Both the position numbers and the translations under genes were made by a program. The notes beneath the pieces are model-generated. The model saw nothing but the letters and a program-made list of their open reading frames with translations. It did not search any database and was not told where the DNA came from. Below are positions 48,401-60,085 of a DNA stretch of 64,000 bases, in pieces (the first letter of the stretch is position 1; each line of letters starts with the position of its first letter). The DNA comes from Paramacrobiotus metropolitanus (taxonomy: Eukaryota; Tardigrada; Eutardigrada; Parachela; Macrobiotidae): positions 1,860,001-1,924,000 of the forward strand of contig NW_026570223.1 in the NCBI RefSeq assembly GCF_019649055.1, in the 5' to 3' direction.

Positions 48401-49912
48401 ACAGTTAATCGACATTAAGAGGATACAACACACTAATTGTGGTAATTATGGTTGTCTTTTGACTTGTAGCGGTCGATCGGTCACGATGGATTTGATCCAG
48501 CAGACGATGAAGTGTTGCGGAGTGAATTCCTACATGGACTGGACGCAATTGCCAGCAGCTATAAAAGTAAAACGCTCTTCCCGTCGTAAATCCCTTGCAT
48601 TAATTATTTATAAAGTGTTTTCAACGAGTGGAGTTTTATTTATTTTGCAGGCCATCCCCGTTTCCTGCTGTCGAGATATGGCAATATGCAATCCCAACTT
48701 CTTCGTACCAACCGGTACGAATTTTGGAGGGGCGACACCAAATAATTACGTTGTAAGTAGCTAACTTCTGGCTTGCTCTTTTCTGGAAATACTGTACTTG
48801 GAACATTGAATTTTGGATTGCGTTTCTTTTTGGTTTCATTTTTGCAGTTTTCAAGTATTTTTATGTACGTGCTAGATCGACTGAATAAATAAAGATTAAA
48901 CGCTGACAGTCGAGATAATATGCAAAAGTGCTGCCTTACGGGTAGTGTTTTAAACTTTTTTATTGGATTGGCAGGCATACTAATGTCCCTTAATATAATG
49001 CGGATGACGATTAGTGCTCGGTATTCGATAGTGTTTGTTTATCCATGCATATCGGCTGTTTGACCTCCGCCGGGTGTAATCCCAGTAGACGGTTTATTTT
49101 TATTCTGAATGTGTTTTTCTATCGTTTTTGTAGCCAATGGAGAACCTTCAAATACTACGAGACCAGCTGTTTTCGCAAGGATGTGCCGACAAAATACGGA
49201 GTGGCTACGCTGAGGCGATGAAGGTTATCGTGGGGCTTTCAGGTCAGTTGTTGACCGTTTAACAGTCTGCTCAATGGTTTCCGTCGTCATCCTCTGATAA
49301 ATGCTGCCAGCTGAAAGTGAAAATACGATCTAAGAAAATTAATGATGAGCGCGACGGCAGGGGGCTGTAATGATCAATGCTAATGAATTTGCTTTTATGT
49401 TCGTTTTAATTCTTTTCGATAAATACTTTTTGTTTAAGAGCAAATGTCTTGTTAACAGCAGAAAATTACCTGATTGGAAATGTAATGGCTTTTTTCCAAC
49501 AATCCAACACTGTCACAAAACATCGAGACTTTTTAAGTTATTAATTTCAACGCATTTTGCGCTTTAACTGTATGGACGCGGTATAAAGGTTTTCGGCTTT
49601 TTCCTAATAATATTTTCGGACGATAATTTAAACATTCAGTTTGCGCTTATCCGGAAGTCTTCTCAGTTTTTGATTGTAAACATTAGCAGACGGCTAATTG
49701 TGACTGTTATTTGGCGAATTGACAGTTGCACTGTTAAATTATAGTATTAAAAATTTGGATATTGATTTAGTTGCTGATATTGATTTTGTTGCACTGTTTC
49801 TTCTGTGGTGTAAACTGAATGGTAATACTCGTATGTTGTAATTGCAGGTGGCATTGCCGGTTTCATGCTACTGGGTTTCATATTTTGTGTGGCATTTTGT
49901 TGTGTGATGTGA
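45404..49912 (+). CDS. Tetraspanin (6 exons, 256 aa)
   Basis: Four-pass membrane scaffold protein of the plasma membrane or endosomes. Exons: 45404-45567, 46056-46289, 48470-48566, 48651-48752, 49134-49242, 49848-49912; 771 nt, in frame. The start Met was chosen because tetraspanins begin with a short cytoplasmic MxC segment (here MGCFGCLKY); the longer upstream frame is not expected. TM1 is about residues 9-31, TM2 56-77 (GCFLVLLGIMGCVGAL), TM3 about 84-106 and TM4 about 232-255. The large extracellular loop has the diagnostic CCG at 148-150, then PVSCC and a further Cys (SQGCADKI), giving a disulphide-rich loop. Intron 2 is 2180 bp and has no recognised gene in it. Which tetraspanin subfamily it belongs to cannot be fixed by eye. 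Confidence 0.93.
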
Positions 49913-51741
49913 AGCCAATCGTGGCGGATGATCATGATGGCGTTGATTGATGTCTGCATTTGCCCGGTGCAGAATTCTCTCTGTTTCCCACGAAAGAAAT
50001 CTGACACAACACAACTTTCAGCTTCGTTGGCGGTCAATGGACTGGAACGACAAATCCGAACGGTGGCAAAAGATGATTTTTCTTCTCAAACCGAACGGGA
50101 CCTTCTTTTTCTTGATCCCTTGTAATTTTTTTCAGTTGTGAATCTCGGCTTCTTGTCGAGCTGTCTCCTGTTTTTTTTTCAGCAAAGTGTTCTCGGTGTT
50201 GTGAAGTTGGTCCTTTGTATTTTTTTATGTGCCCAAAGTTTTAACGGAAAATTTTTATTTTCGGGAAATCTCTAATTCACCTTGAGCTGATATATTTTCT
50301 TTTTTCTTCGTTATTGAGACAGGAATTTGTTTTATGTGCCAAATAATTTGCTAAGGCGAATATTTGGCCTTTTTGAGTGTAAACTATGCAGTACTGTACT
50401 TACTTCTGGAAATGCGCTTTTTAATCTTAACTGGCTGGTTGTAATGCGATTTCCGTCCTAATTGGCACAATTGACACCGATATTTGCCTTAGCTTGTCGA
50501 GATAAATTTTCTTATCACAATGGCAAGTGAAAGAATATGTGGCGTGCAAATAAACTGAAATAACACTCTCAGGGCTGTTATAATGGCGATCCACTCAAGA
50601 GATTGTCTCGTTGAATGAAAACGTGTGAAAGACGGCGTGTTTGATAGGTTTTTATGATCAGAAATCCACACCGCTGGACTAATCGCACCGGTCAGTGGCC
50701 TAAATTGTCTACGCTTGTTAAAAGTGGCTAACTATAGTAGTGCACGCTTGGATAAGAAAATGACAACTCAAAATTTATTGTTATTTTCTTAACAGTAATC
50801 GGAATAATCGCTCGAGTAATACCACTCGAAACGGTGAAGACTTGAAGTAGTCCCCATTCCCCAACTTCCACCACATATTATATAAGTATACTTCGAACTC
50901 AGTTCGAAGTATATCTGGCATTCTGCGTCCATGTACATCTCTGTGATTTATAGGATCGGAATCAATACCGGAAAGCCAAATAGATGAAACTCCATAAACC
51001 AAAAGGAAACAAATTCCACATTATAATATTTTATGTACATTATAATAATCAAATTTTTCAAAATTAATTACGTATTCTGTTTTCGGTTCTCGCATTTATA
51101 TACTCGTACAGACAACTGATGCAGAGAACAGGCTGCCGCCAAAAAGCAAAAAATTCCAGATACATAACAAAAAAAGGGACTTCTGTGTCAAATTTTTATC
51201 AACTTGCAAACAGTTATAAAATGTCATAACGAATGGAGCTCAGTGTAGTTCAAGATGATAAAACTTTGGAAAATCAGAAATTAAAAAACGGACAATGAAA
51301 TGGGAACGAAAACTCACCGGAAATGATACAGAGCGCAAAAGATCGTTACCCTGTAACGTTTTGAAACGGTGAGCGCGAATATGCGCGCTTGCATTGAGTT
51401 GGTTTCCCACTTTTCTGCTCGTTGACAACTTGAGGCTTGCCACTTGGAGTGATTTCAAGGTGGTGATTTTTTAAGTACTTTTTTGACACTTTTTCTGACC
51501 TTTCTGCTAACCCTCTTTTCATTCAATTTCTTCCATAAAATATATTGGTGTTGTTTTTATTTTATCAGTCTCTTTGGCGAATCCTGAATATCTTCGATGC
51601 ACTGAACTTGCGTTGAGTCAATAATCAGTAGCCCACTGTTGAAGGGTTTTAAATTTTAAAAGTGTTTTTCGCATTTTCTGTTGTTTACTGCTCCCTTCGT
51701 GTTTCTATGAAGATCGAGGATTTTTGGAGCTGTACGTGATC
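49913..51741. other. Intergenic DNA between the tetraspanin and condensin genes
   Basis: About 1.8 kb, AT-rich. It holds the tetraspanin 3' UTR, a perfect small palindrome at 50887-50913 and a TACTCGTA octamer at 51101. No gene seen. Confidence 0.6.
50887..50913. repeat. Perfect short palindrome (13-bp arms)
   Basis: TATACTTCGAACT and its exact reverse complement are separated by a single base. In RNA this would be a stable hairpin. Its strand and role are unknown; it could equally be a DNA-binding site for a dimeric factor or a mobile-element relic. Confidence 0.7.
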
Positions 51742-54700
51742 ATGAACACTACGTTCTCTGACCGTGTTCTGCAGGACATCACCATCCTGGGCGATGTGGA
51801 ACGGACGCGTAAGCCGTGGTCCGTCGTACTGGCTGATCATCTGGAGGGCTTTTTAACTGGCGTCCAGACTCTTAACACCATCAGCTCCGTTTTTGAAAAG
51901 GATGGTCAGAACATTGGCCTAACCGATGCGGCTGTCGTCCTGAGTAATATCGGTCATGTCTGGTGTCGTCAGGTGGAAGATACAGCGCATATCGCCCAAC
52001 GCACCATTGATCTACTCGACAACCTTGATTACCACAAAGAAAGTAAGTACAGTACACATCAGTCAACAGTGTCTTTAGTTAACGTGCTTATTGGTTTTTC
52101 GTAATTATATTTTAGCATCGTGTAGATGAGAGAAGTCTGGTTTGTTAATTGTTTGTAATTTGCTTCAAAATGCCGACGGTTTTAATTGTTCCGTTGCATA
52201 AGGGATAAAACAAAGAATAAAATTGAATTAGGCTACTCTACAGTGTACACCAGTGAACACCACTAATATTTCAACCAGTTAGTAATCCTCATTTACGGAG
52301 GTACCTTATTAGGTGGTTTTTAATTACTTGTAGCTTTATTTTAATCTTTTTGCTGTTACATTTAGCGCTAAATTTTACAGGCGGAATGAAAGTGACTATA
52401 AGATGAAATTGTTAATGTTAGAGTTTGAATTTCGAGTTAACCGACTTAAACAGCAGAAAATCGGAGGATTCGTAGTGTAGTGTACGCCAGCGTTTCTTCG
52501 TCTTGTTGATTCCCACATGTGGCATTCAGATTTGTGCCATACTGTAGAATCAAAAATTCAATATAATTAGTGAAAAATTTTTTAGCTTCGGTACTGCTTT
52601 CAGTTTATGTTCACAAACATGGGCGATGGCTTGATATTTTCATATTTTTTATTGCATATTTTTTGTTCGACGATTGCTGTCAATGTGTGTGACTGTCTGG
52701 CGTAGTGTTACCGTTGTTGTAGAAGAAAAAGACCCGAAGGCTTCCAAACCACGCCGCATCAACGTGCACCCTCTGACTCTGCCGATCAGCGATCTGAATT
52801 CCGACACGGAAAATGTGTTACCTTTTCATCCCGACCCCAAGATCCCTCCCCATCGTTTTCTGGTTAAAGAAATTCCTAAAATATCTCAAGAAAAGTATCT
52901 AGCTCCCAGTGATCCGTGTACGCTGCCCTTAATGGACAGCGAAAAAATCCGCTCGTACTACGATGATCGTGGAAATAAAGGCCGGGATTGGGCGGAATTC
53001 AAAGTCAACACGTTACCACTAAATCGCGAGGGATACTATCCATTGGAAAATGCTCCCGGGTGGAGTCAGATACCATTGGCCAAGCGGCGGTACACGTTCA
53101 GTGTCATGCCGGAAGTCGTACAGGATCTTGCAAAGGAAGATCTCGAAGAGGTAGTTAATGGTTATTTAAGCAAGCCAGTTTTGTATTAATGTTATTTTCA
53201 CTTGGGGAATTTATTTTGGTTCACCTTTCTCACATTTCGGTTTTCCTTGGTTTTGAGGTTGCCGAATATAATTTTTGAAGGTTCAGACGCTTAGCTTTTG
53301 TGCCATCTTTTCGCACGGTCAATTCTGAATTTCGGTTTTACTTTAAGGGAATGTTTTGAATTTTACTATGCTTTATTTTGAATTGTAGACACTTCTCCAG
53401 CAACCAGAAACGCATGACATGGATGCTGATGACGCACCAGTTGATCATACACTTCCGGAGCATGATGCAGGCGTACCTGTAGTTCCTGCTCTGGGCCCCA
53501 TACTTTTTAAGCAGTTAAAATCGTCCAAGTCTAGCAGTGCCGAGTTTCGACCGATCACAGACCTGCGTGCCTTAAGCAGAACCAAACAGCTGGACGGAAT
53601 TCCTACGGCACCTGTTGCGTCAAATCCTCAGACACCATATAAATGTCGCAACAAGCGCAAAGCCATTCCGAAACCACTGGAAGCGAGTCAAGTTGAAGTG
53701 GAATTCTTTAAATATTTCTGGGATATTTCGACACAGCAGATGAATTTGGAGTTTATTATGCAGCGTGACAATATGCGGCTGCGCAGAGTGGAGGTGACCA
53801 AGAGGGAGCCCAGAAAAAAGGCAGTCAAAACAGTACGCTTTGAAAGCGTGACCCCGATGGAGCCAGTTGCTGAAGAAGTCGAGCAGAAAGTAGCCGGTAA
53901 CGACGGAGAGATTCTGGTGAATGATGAAGCGGGCAACGAAACCCTTACCGGAAAGAATAATTCAGATAATGCGGTAGGTTAAGTGGCCGTTCGATGCCGT
54001 ATTGTAGCGATTAAATTTACCATATCGTCTGAAAAGAACGAGCCGTATATGGTGCATGGAAAAAAATATGTGTGGAAATAAAAAAGTATTCGAAAACAAG
54101 TATGTAGTTTGTTTTGGATTTTGGTTGTGCAGTAGGTCGGATGTTATAATGTGCGTTTGTGAACTCATTTGTCATGCAGCCTATCTTACATTTTGATTTT
54201 TTTTTGTGGATAAGGTGGATGAAGTTGCGGAATATGTGGAGACAGCTGAACCGTGCCTGAATGTTACCGAGTTCAATCTTGATGACCTTTACCTGGTCCC
54301 CGGCGCGTCAAGAGGTGACGCCTTCAACAAGTTAAATTTTACGCTAATGGCGCGTCCTGCTCATACCACTCAGTTCCTGGAAAATCTCGACGCCAGCCTT
54401 TCGCACGAATCATCGCTTTTGGAGCAATGTGAGTTTTTGAACAATGATAATCAGAATTGGGAGGCCCGCTTAGAGGAATTCCTCGAAGAACATGAACCAG
54501 CCACGGCTAACTTCAACGTGGAAAGTGTCGGACAGCGGCTTATGGAGGATTATCAGAGAAAAGGCAAGCATTCGACACGAACAACGTTGTCGGATGTGAT
54601 TAGAGGCCGCGGATCGGTGGGCGAAGTGGGACAGAGATTCTTGTCTTTTTTGGATTTGGTCAATAAGAAGATTGTGGAAGTGGAAACGAAAGAGAAAACG

Positions 54701-54781
54701 AAGAAAGCGGAAACAGAAATCTCGAAGCTTAGTCAGACCTTGGAACAACTTAGTATTAAAGTGGTGCATAAAGCGGGATGA
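51742..54781 (+). CDS. NCAPH2: Condensin II complex subunit H2 (kleisin), 4 exons, 626 aa
   Basis: Kleisin subunit that would link the SMC2/SMC4 heads in condensin II for mitotic chromosome compaction. Exons: 51742-52042, 52723-53150, 53389-53973, 54215-54781; 1881 nt, in frame. The N-terminal 100 residues fit the CNDH2 N-domain (LADHLEGFLTGVQTL, then LTDAAVVLSNIGHVWCRQVE, then a long helix ending DLLDNLDY). The middle is acidic and basic by turns and poorly conserved, as in the family. Near residue 526 the C-domain signature appears: NWEARLEEFLEEHE followed by FNVESVGQRLMEDY, matching the human segment with WEARI...FDIHAYG. Length is close to human CAP-H2 (about 605 aa). ATG at 51742 was taken rather than the in-frame TTG upstream. 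The splice site opening exon 2 is the least certain junction. Confidence 0.8.
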
Positions 54782-55362
54782 ACTTCTGCCGAGTTGGGGG
54801 TGAGTAAATGAAAATCGGTATTGCATTGTGAACGACTACAAGCGTGTAATTTACTCTGTAAATTCACGCTTGGGATGGATTTAGATTCTAAAAAAATGTC
54901 TTTTAAAATGTGAGTATTCTGTTCTTCATTGATGCATAAAAGCATTTATGCTTTGTTGAGTTTGTTTTGTTCTATTCGGTACTGTTGAACATATCCTAAT
55001 TCCCCTAACAACTCGCTAATTGACAGTACGATTATTGTTTATCTTTTTTTGCAGAATCGTGTCGCTGGATGACGAAGGCGGTGAATTTTTCTTCTTGCTT
55101 GCATACGCGTCGTTTTTGGGATGCTCAATTGAAATTTTGAATGGGCTGGATTGGGAAGTTGTACAAAAGTTTTTGTTTTCTTTATTTATGCAGTCTGAAA
55201 AAGTACTATTTGATATTTCGTTAAGCACCTTTTAAACTTCTGATTTACTGGTATGACCTTGTAGATCCCGTTCGCTTTGACGTGCAGACTGGTGTTTAAA
55301 TTTGCATACTTGTAGTTTTTTGGCTGCTGTTGTTTGCCTGTTGTGCTTTACCTTTTTCAAAG
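54782..55362. other. Spacer after the condensin gene
   Basis: About 580 bp of AT-rich DNA. The forward frame at 55020-55235 lacks support. I see nothing else. Confidence 0.5.
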
Positions 55363-55889
55363 ATGTGCGCGGAATCAGCGTCCTTTTTCAAAGCCGTTAC
55401 ATCATGCTGCACAGGCATATGCCACAGCAATAAAGTTTTGGGATTCGAAGTTGTGATGGCGACCGGCGGAACTGTTTTTAATGTCGTAAATAGTCGTTTG
55501 TTAGCCAATCGACAGAAGGCTCAAGACATTAGGGATATGAAAGACGAGATCGCGCTCCTCAATACCCGCATACAGAAGATCGAACACCGCCAGAGGGAAG
55601 ACGAGGTAGAGATACGTGCGTACCCAATGAACCGACAGTTTTTCATTTTACAAACTTCATGAAAAGCTTTACATATGGACACAGTTTAGTAACTCTTTTT
55701 CATAGTATTTTGATTTCACCTATCACTACAAAACATAGTTTCCCGTGTTTCCAGGATTATTTAGGCCGTGCTGTGCCTGTAGTGCCGCACTCGTATTCTA
55801 ATAATTCTAGAGTAGTGATTGCAGTGAGCGGCTTCCCGTTGAAATGCAAAAAGGCAACCGGCCGGCACGGCCACTGCCTTGCCAGCTAA
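55363..55889 (+). CDS. Small two-exon gene of unknown function (125 aa)
   Basis: Not recognised. Exons 55363-55605 and 55755-55889 (TAA) join in phase 0, with donor GAG|GTAGAG and acceptor TTTCCAG. The protein starts MCAESASFFKAVTSCC and has a moderately hydrophobic stretch (GFEVVMATGGTVFNVV). A charged helix likely to form a coiled coil follows (LANRQKAQDIRDMKDEIALL and onward through IEHRQREDE). The tail is short and basic, with Cys and His (FPLKCKKATG...HCLAS). It could be a small membrane-anchored coiled-coil protein. It lies 262 bp before the RRM gene on the same strand, so it could also be an upstream exon pair of another transcript. Confidence 0.5.
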
Positions 55890-56151
55890 GCGAACCAATC
55901 AAAATTGCGAAACAATTCAACTAACCATTGCGAAGCGGGACAGAAATGAATCGGGCCAGAAGTCCACCCATTTTTTCCTTTCTGAGTCCTGCCGTCAAAG
56001 CGTTTCCCAGCATTCGTGATTTTCAGCTTTCCTGTTTCCACATATTTTGGATTTCTAGTTCTAGGTCTGTTCGTTATTTCGTTCCCTGTTTGAATCGTTT
56101 TTTAACGTTTTCAAGTTTTTACCCTGTGTTTTACTGTTTACACTGTTGACA

Positions 56152-59100
56152 ATGAACCGACATTCTCCTCGCGGCATCAGAGGACGGCCGTTCAATGGGC
56201 GCCTTTCCACGCACCAGGCCCAGCCGAAATCCGACGTGAGTACCTCGCAAGCGGAATACTGATGCGCATCGTGCTAAAATCCCTGTTCGTCATAAGGCAG
56301 TTTGCTCTCAAACTACTGTAAATCAATTACTTGAGTCATTATTTTCTTGGTCATTTTCTGTGAACTTTATCCACCTGTTGCCTCTATCGTAATCGGTCGT
56401 TTCATCATCCTCCTGCTCCTAGTTAATCCCCAGCACTGTTTTTACGATAGATGGAAGCTCGTCGGATGACGCAGAGCGGTCAGGCGAAACCTCCGTCGCC
56501 GTTACTTCAGCCGAACAGCGTCTTCATTGGAAGGCTGCCATCCAGTGTAAGTGAAATACCGTCCGCTCGAACTAGCACAGTAAGTACTTCTTGTCTGTTT
56601 CGCGGCCGTCGCTTACGCCTTATGGCACATGATACCTTTTTTATGTCGGTTTTGTTACGTTTGTTGAGATGGTATTATGGTGAGAATAATTGAGTCAGGT
56701 ATTCATTGGGTATCAGCGATATCATATCGCCGAACATTTGGGCGCTCAGTACTTCATGCTTGGTCAAAATGATGTCATTCTCACACAAGCAGTGCAGAAG
56801 GTCAGCTCATGCTCTGAGTCTGCGTTCTTTTGGCGGTTCTCTGGGCGTTCATTTAAAAACATTTTATTGACATTTGGCATTTCAGTTTTTTTAAGCAAGA
56901 AACTCCAGCAATTGTCATGCTTAACAGCTTGAGTATGTAACTGTGTATTTTTGACAGACCACGAAGGAACACGTGGAGTCAGCAGTGCGGGAGATCGCCA
57001 GTCCCGCCATGGTTGATGTTTATGTCAACCAGCAATGCGGGTACAACGGGGTACGCCGCCGGCACGCCTTCCTGAAGTACGGGTCACCAGCGGAAGCCCA
57101 GGATGCGATGAATAAAGTGAGCACTGCAAATACTAATTTAACTGGTCACTAAAATAAAATAATTTTATAAAAATATTGTACCATCAGCGTGCTGATTAGC
57201 TGATGAAATACTTATTGGTTGCATATCAGAGAAACGTAGGTACGTAGTGAGTCCGCGCAGTTCGCCATGATACGTGGTTATCCGGGTAAAATGATTGCAG
57301 TTTAAGCTTGATGGTGGGAGCACAAAACAAGCTGCTCGATGAAACTTTCATGTCGTTCCGTTAATGCGATTTCTGCTAATTTTTTCCTCAGTGATTTCGA
57401 ATTTTAATTTTTTGTACAATTTGGCACAGGCATAGTCAAAAAACTTTTAAAATATTAGAAAAGTGGTTGGAAGGCCGAAAATTAAGAGATAAATTATGAT
57501 AATCGCATGCCGACAGTAGGGAAGCAGGCACGAAATGGGTTTTAAATTGACAATCTTTCATTAATGTTTCGGTGTTACCGTTAGAAATAGTTCTGTAATT
57601 AATCTAGCCATTACAGTGTAAGTTTGTCCAACTTCAGAATCTTGAATGGTACTCACGAAATTAGTGGGCGGAAATTAAGTTAGTGCACTAACGTAAAATC
57701 TCCGTAAAACTTGCTTGCTTCGTCCACTGACTGCACTCCCTCTATTTTCTAAAATTTCAGTCTTCCTCCACGCATAACCGCTTATCAAGGCGAACTTCGC
57801 AGACTCACTTTTGCAGCCGATATCGATGCTTATTGCTTAGTTTCTTAATTCTACCTGAAAAATTTACCGTTTAATTGACACCTTGTGCAGCTGTGCACTG
57901 ATCACTGTACACCGAACTCCGGTTCCACTCCCCAGTGTGATCTGCCGACTATGATGTCTCATATCGGGCAGTACGGTATACGGGACATCGAAGAAAAACC
58001 CCATCATAGTGTGTACTATGACTATCTGTGTGAATGGATGAAATACTGCAGTAATCCCGCCCATGAAACCAAGGAACAGTGCGACTGCGAGTTAGATGAA
58101 GAAGACAACGAAGTGCAAGACGAAGAATCTGACGCCAGCGAAGAAATGTGAAATCATACGTAATACCACTGCAAAGAGTATTGGGACAAATTGTTGTTCA
58201 CCATTTACGTCGCCGAATGCTAGTTTTGAACCCAGTTTTGTTTCAGTTTTATTGTTTTACTGCTTAGCGTATCTTATAACACAGTGAGTACGTAGTATTT
58301 GTGACTTGCGCCATATTTTCTGTTTTCGTCTGTAACTCTGAAAGTTTTGAGTTTCCTCAGTCGGGACCAACATTTTTAGATTCAGGAAGAAAAGTTACAT
58401 ATAAAACACTTAAAAGTAGGTCAGTAGGTCGCGCCCGGTATAATAATAGTATATCAAATTAACGCTGCTCTGCTTGCTAAAAACAGAAGTACAAATTAAG
58501 TACGATATATTATACGAATAGACGGAATAGTGGTGGCTAGGTGGCTTGTACGATAATATCATGGTTATTATGTTGGCTGATAAACCAGTAAATTCATTTT
58601 CTGTATTTTGCTTTCTAGCTGTTACGGAGTAAGCTGGTAATCAACGGAGCCGGAAACCTGCACATTGGTCCGGCCTACCGGAAGGGCGTCTCAACTGGTA
58701 AGGTTTTGTCGGTGGCAATATCTCTTAAATACCAAGTTGTATTACTGTTATGTGTACTAACTTTCATGTGAAGTAATCCCACTCTGCGTTTGGCTAACTT
58801 TGTCCAATTTTGCTAATGTATGTTTTATCGCCGATATTGAGATTCATGACATAGTTTTCTTCTAGCGGGACAAGGATTTTCCCCGGGATCGTGGTCCAGT
58901 GGACACCGCAGCAGCCCTGCTGCACCGCAGTCGCCGACGTCGACCACGCAGGGACTGGCTGGAGAATCGGGTCCGTCCAGTTCGGCGGGTTCGGATGCTG
59001 TAAGTTAATTGCCCGATACCAGGACGGCTAATTCGTAGTTATTTTTTATAAGCTCGCCATCTTAGACAAGTTCTTTTGCCCAACTCAACATTCTTGGGAT

Positions 59101-60085
59101 ACGAAATCAGTTATGACGATGACTGACATTGACTGTTGACTTTCAGGCAGCATAAGTAAAGCTATGCTTTTAACAGGGTTATTACGCATCGCCGGCTAGT
59201 TCATCCAGCGGGATTCCGACCAACTACAGCCACGGTAGCTATTCTCCGCACGCGCCTCCGCTGGTGATGACCACGATGCCCTTCCCGGTGATGGGCGCCA
59301 ACGGAATGGTTAATGTTCAGCAGTTGGCGCTGAACAATTTCGGTTGCTGGGTTCCGGTCCCGGGTCTGACGGTCAGCTACGTATATGATGTACGTATTGG
59401 CGGTTTTACCTTCAAATCGTCCACGTTGAACGGTCTTGCGCGGTTGCCTACTGAGTAGAAATGCGGATTAATAATTATTTCATAACACGCACTAAACGCA
59501 CGCACTATACGGTACTTAACTGCCAACGATAGCATTAACTGGCATATTGTGTTTTAATCGTATAATTTTGCAGGATTATCGCCGCAATCTGGAGCAGTAC
59601 GCGCAGCCTGTGTACGCCACATCCCCACCGGTGTATCCGTACTACGGTAACCAGTGGAACCCGGCTCAACAAGTAAGTTATACAGTAGTACAGTAATTGA
59701 AGTTTCCAACTTTCCGTTGTATAATTCATGGTACCGGGTACATACATGCCAATGCATAATATTATTAAACACTTGTGGTTTCAAATTTTAAAGATTAATC
59801 AGTTGGTGTTAACGACATTTCTTTAAAATAATTCTTGCACGAAAATGTCAGTCAGCTTATAAATCAACACCAGACATTTAGTCTGTCCTGTAGAGTATAC
59901 CAAAGTGTAAAAGACAGAATTCGGAGGACGCTGATGATAATTTGTTTAATTTACAGGGTGGCGGAGCTGTTCCTGGTGGCATGAGCTACGGTGGCTATTA
60001 TCAACCTGCGCCTTTCCCGTGCGCTCCACCAGCTGGTTGTGGCTACAGCATGCCGGTTTACGGTGTTCCCGTTGCTGCTTGTTAA
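56152..60085 (+). CDS. DAZ/Boule-like RRM RNA-binding protein (8 exons, 330 aa)
   Basis: Probable germline-type translational regulator binding mRNA 3' UTRs. Exons: 56152-56235, 56451-56546, 56958-57116, 58619-58697, 58866-58999, 59177-59389, 59574-59672, 59957-60085; 993 nt, in frame. One RRM spans about residues 52-138: RNP2 is SVFIGRLPSS, the helix and beta-2 read TTKEHVESAVREI...VDVYV, the RNP1 position is RRRHAFLKY and beta-4 is LHIGPAYRK. That last motif is close to the LNIGPAIRK of Boule/DAZL, the main reason for the family call. RNP1 is degenerate: the usual KGYGF is RRHAF. The C-terminal half is rich in Ser, Pro, Gly and Tyr and has no clear DAZ repeat. A cassette at 56699-56800 and an alternative end at 57891-58151 are listed separately. 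Another RRM family cannot be excluded. Confidence 0.75.
56699..56800 (+). CDS. Possible cassette exon of the RRM gene (34 codons)
   Basis: An open, phase-0 segment with an AG acceptor (GAGTCAG) and a GT donor (AAG|GTCAGC). It lies in the intron between the RNP2 exon and the helix-1 exon. It encodes VFIGYQRYHIAEHLGAQYFM and ends LTQAVQK. If included it would put 34 residues between beta-1 and helix 1 of the RRM and would probably break RNA binding. It may be a regulated exon or just open intron sequence. Confidence 0.35.
57891..58151 (+). CDS. Possible alternative last exon or separate small gene (Cys- and acid-rich)
   Basis: An open segment of 87 codons ending in TGA inside the 1.5-kb intron of the RRM gene, same strand, preceded by CTTGTGCAG. 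It starts LCTDHCTPNSG and has a middle part DYLCEWMKYCSNPAHE. It ends in an acidic tail that alternates Asp/Glu with CDC. It begins in phase 0, so it could be spliced to the exon ending at 57116, giving a protein with a truncated RRM and a new acidic tail. An internal start at the MMSH methionines (near 57951) would allow an independent small protein. No family recognised; the codon-like composition argues that it is coding. Confidence 0.4.
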   Translation: MCTDHCTPNSGSTPQCDLPTMMSHIGQYGIRDIEEKPHHSVYYDYLCEWMKYCSNPAHETKEQCDCELDEEDNEVQDEESDASEEM

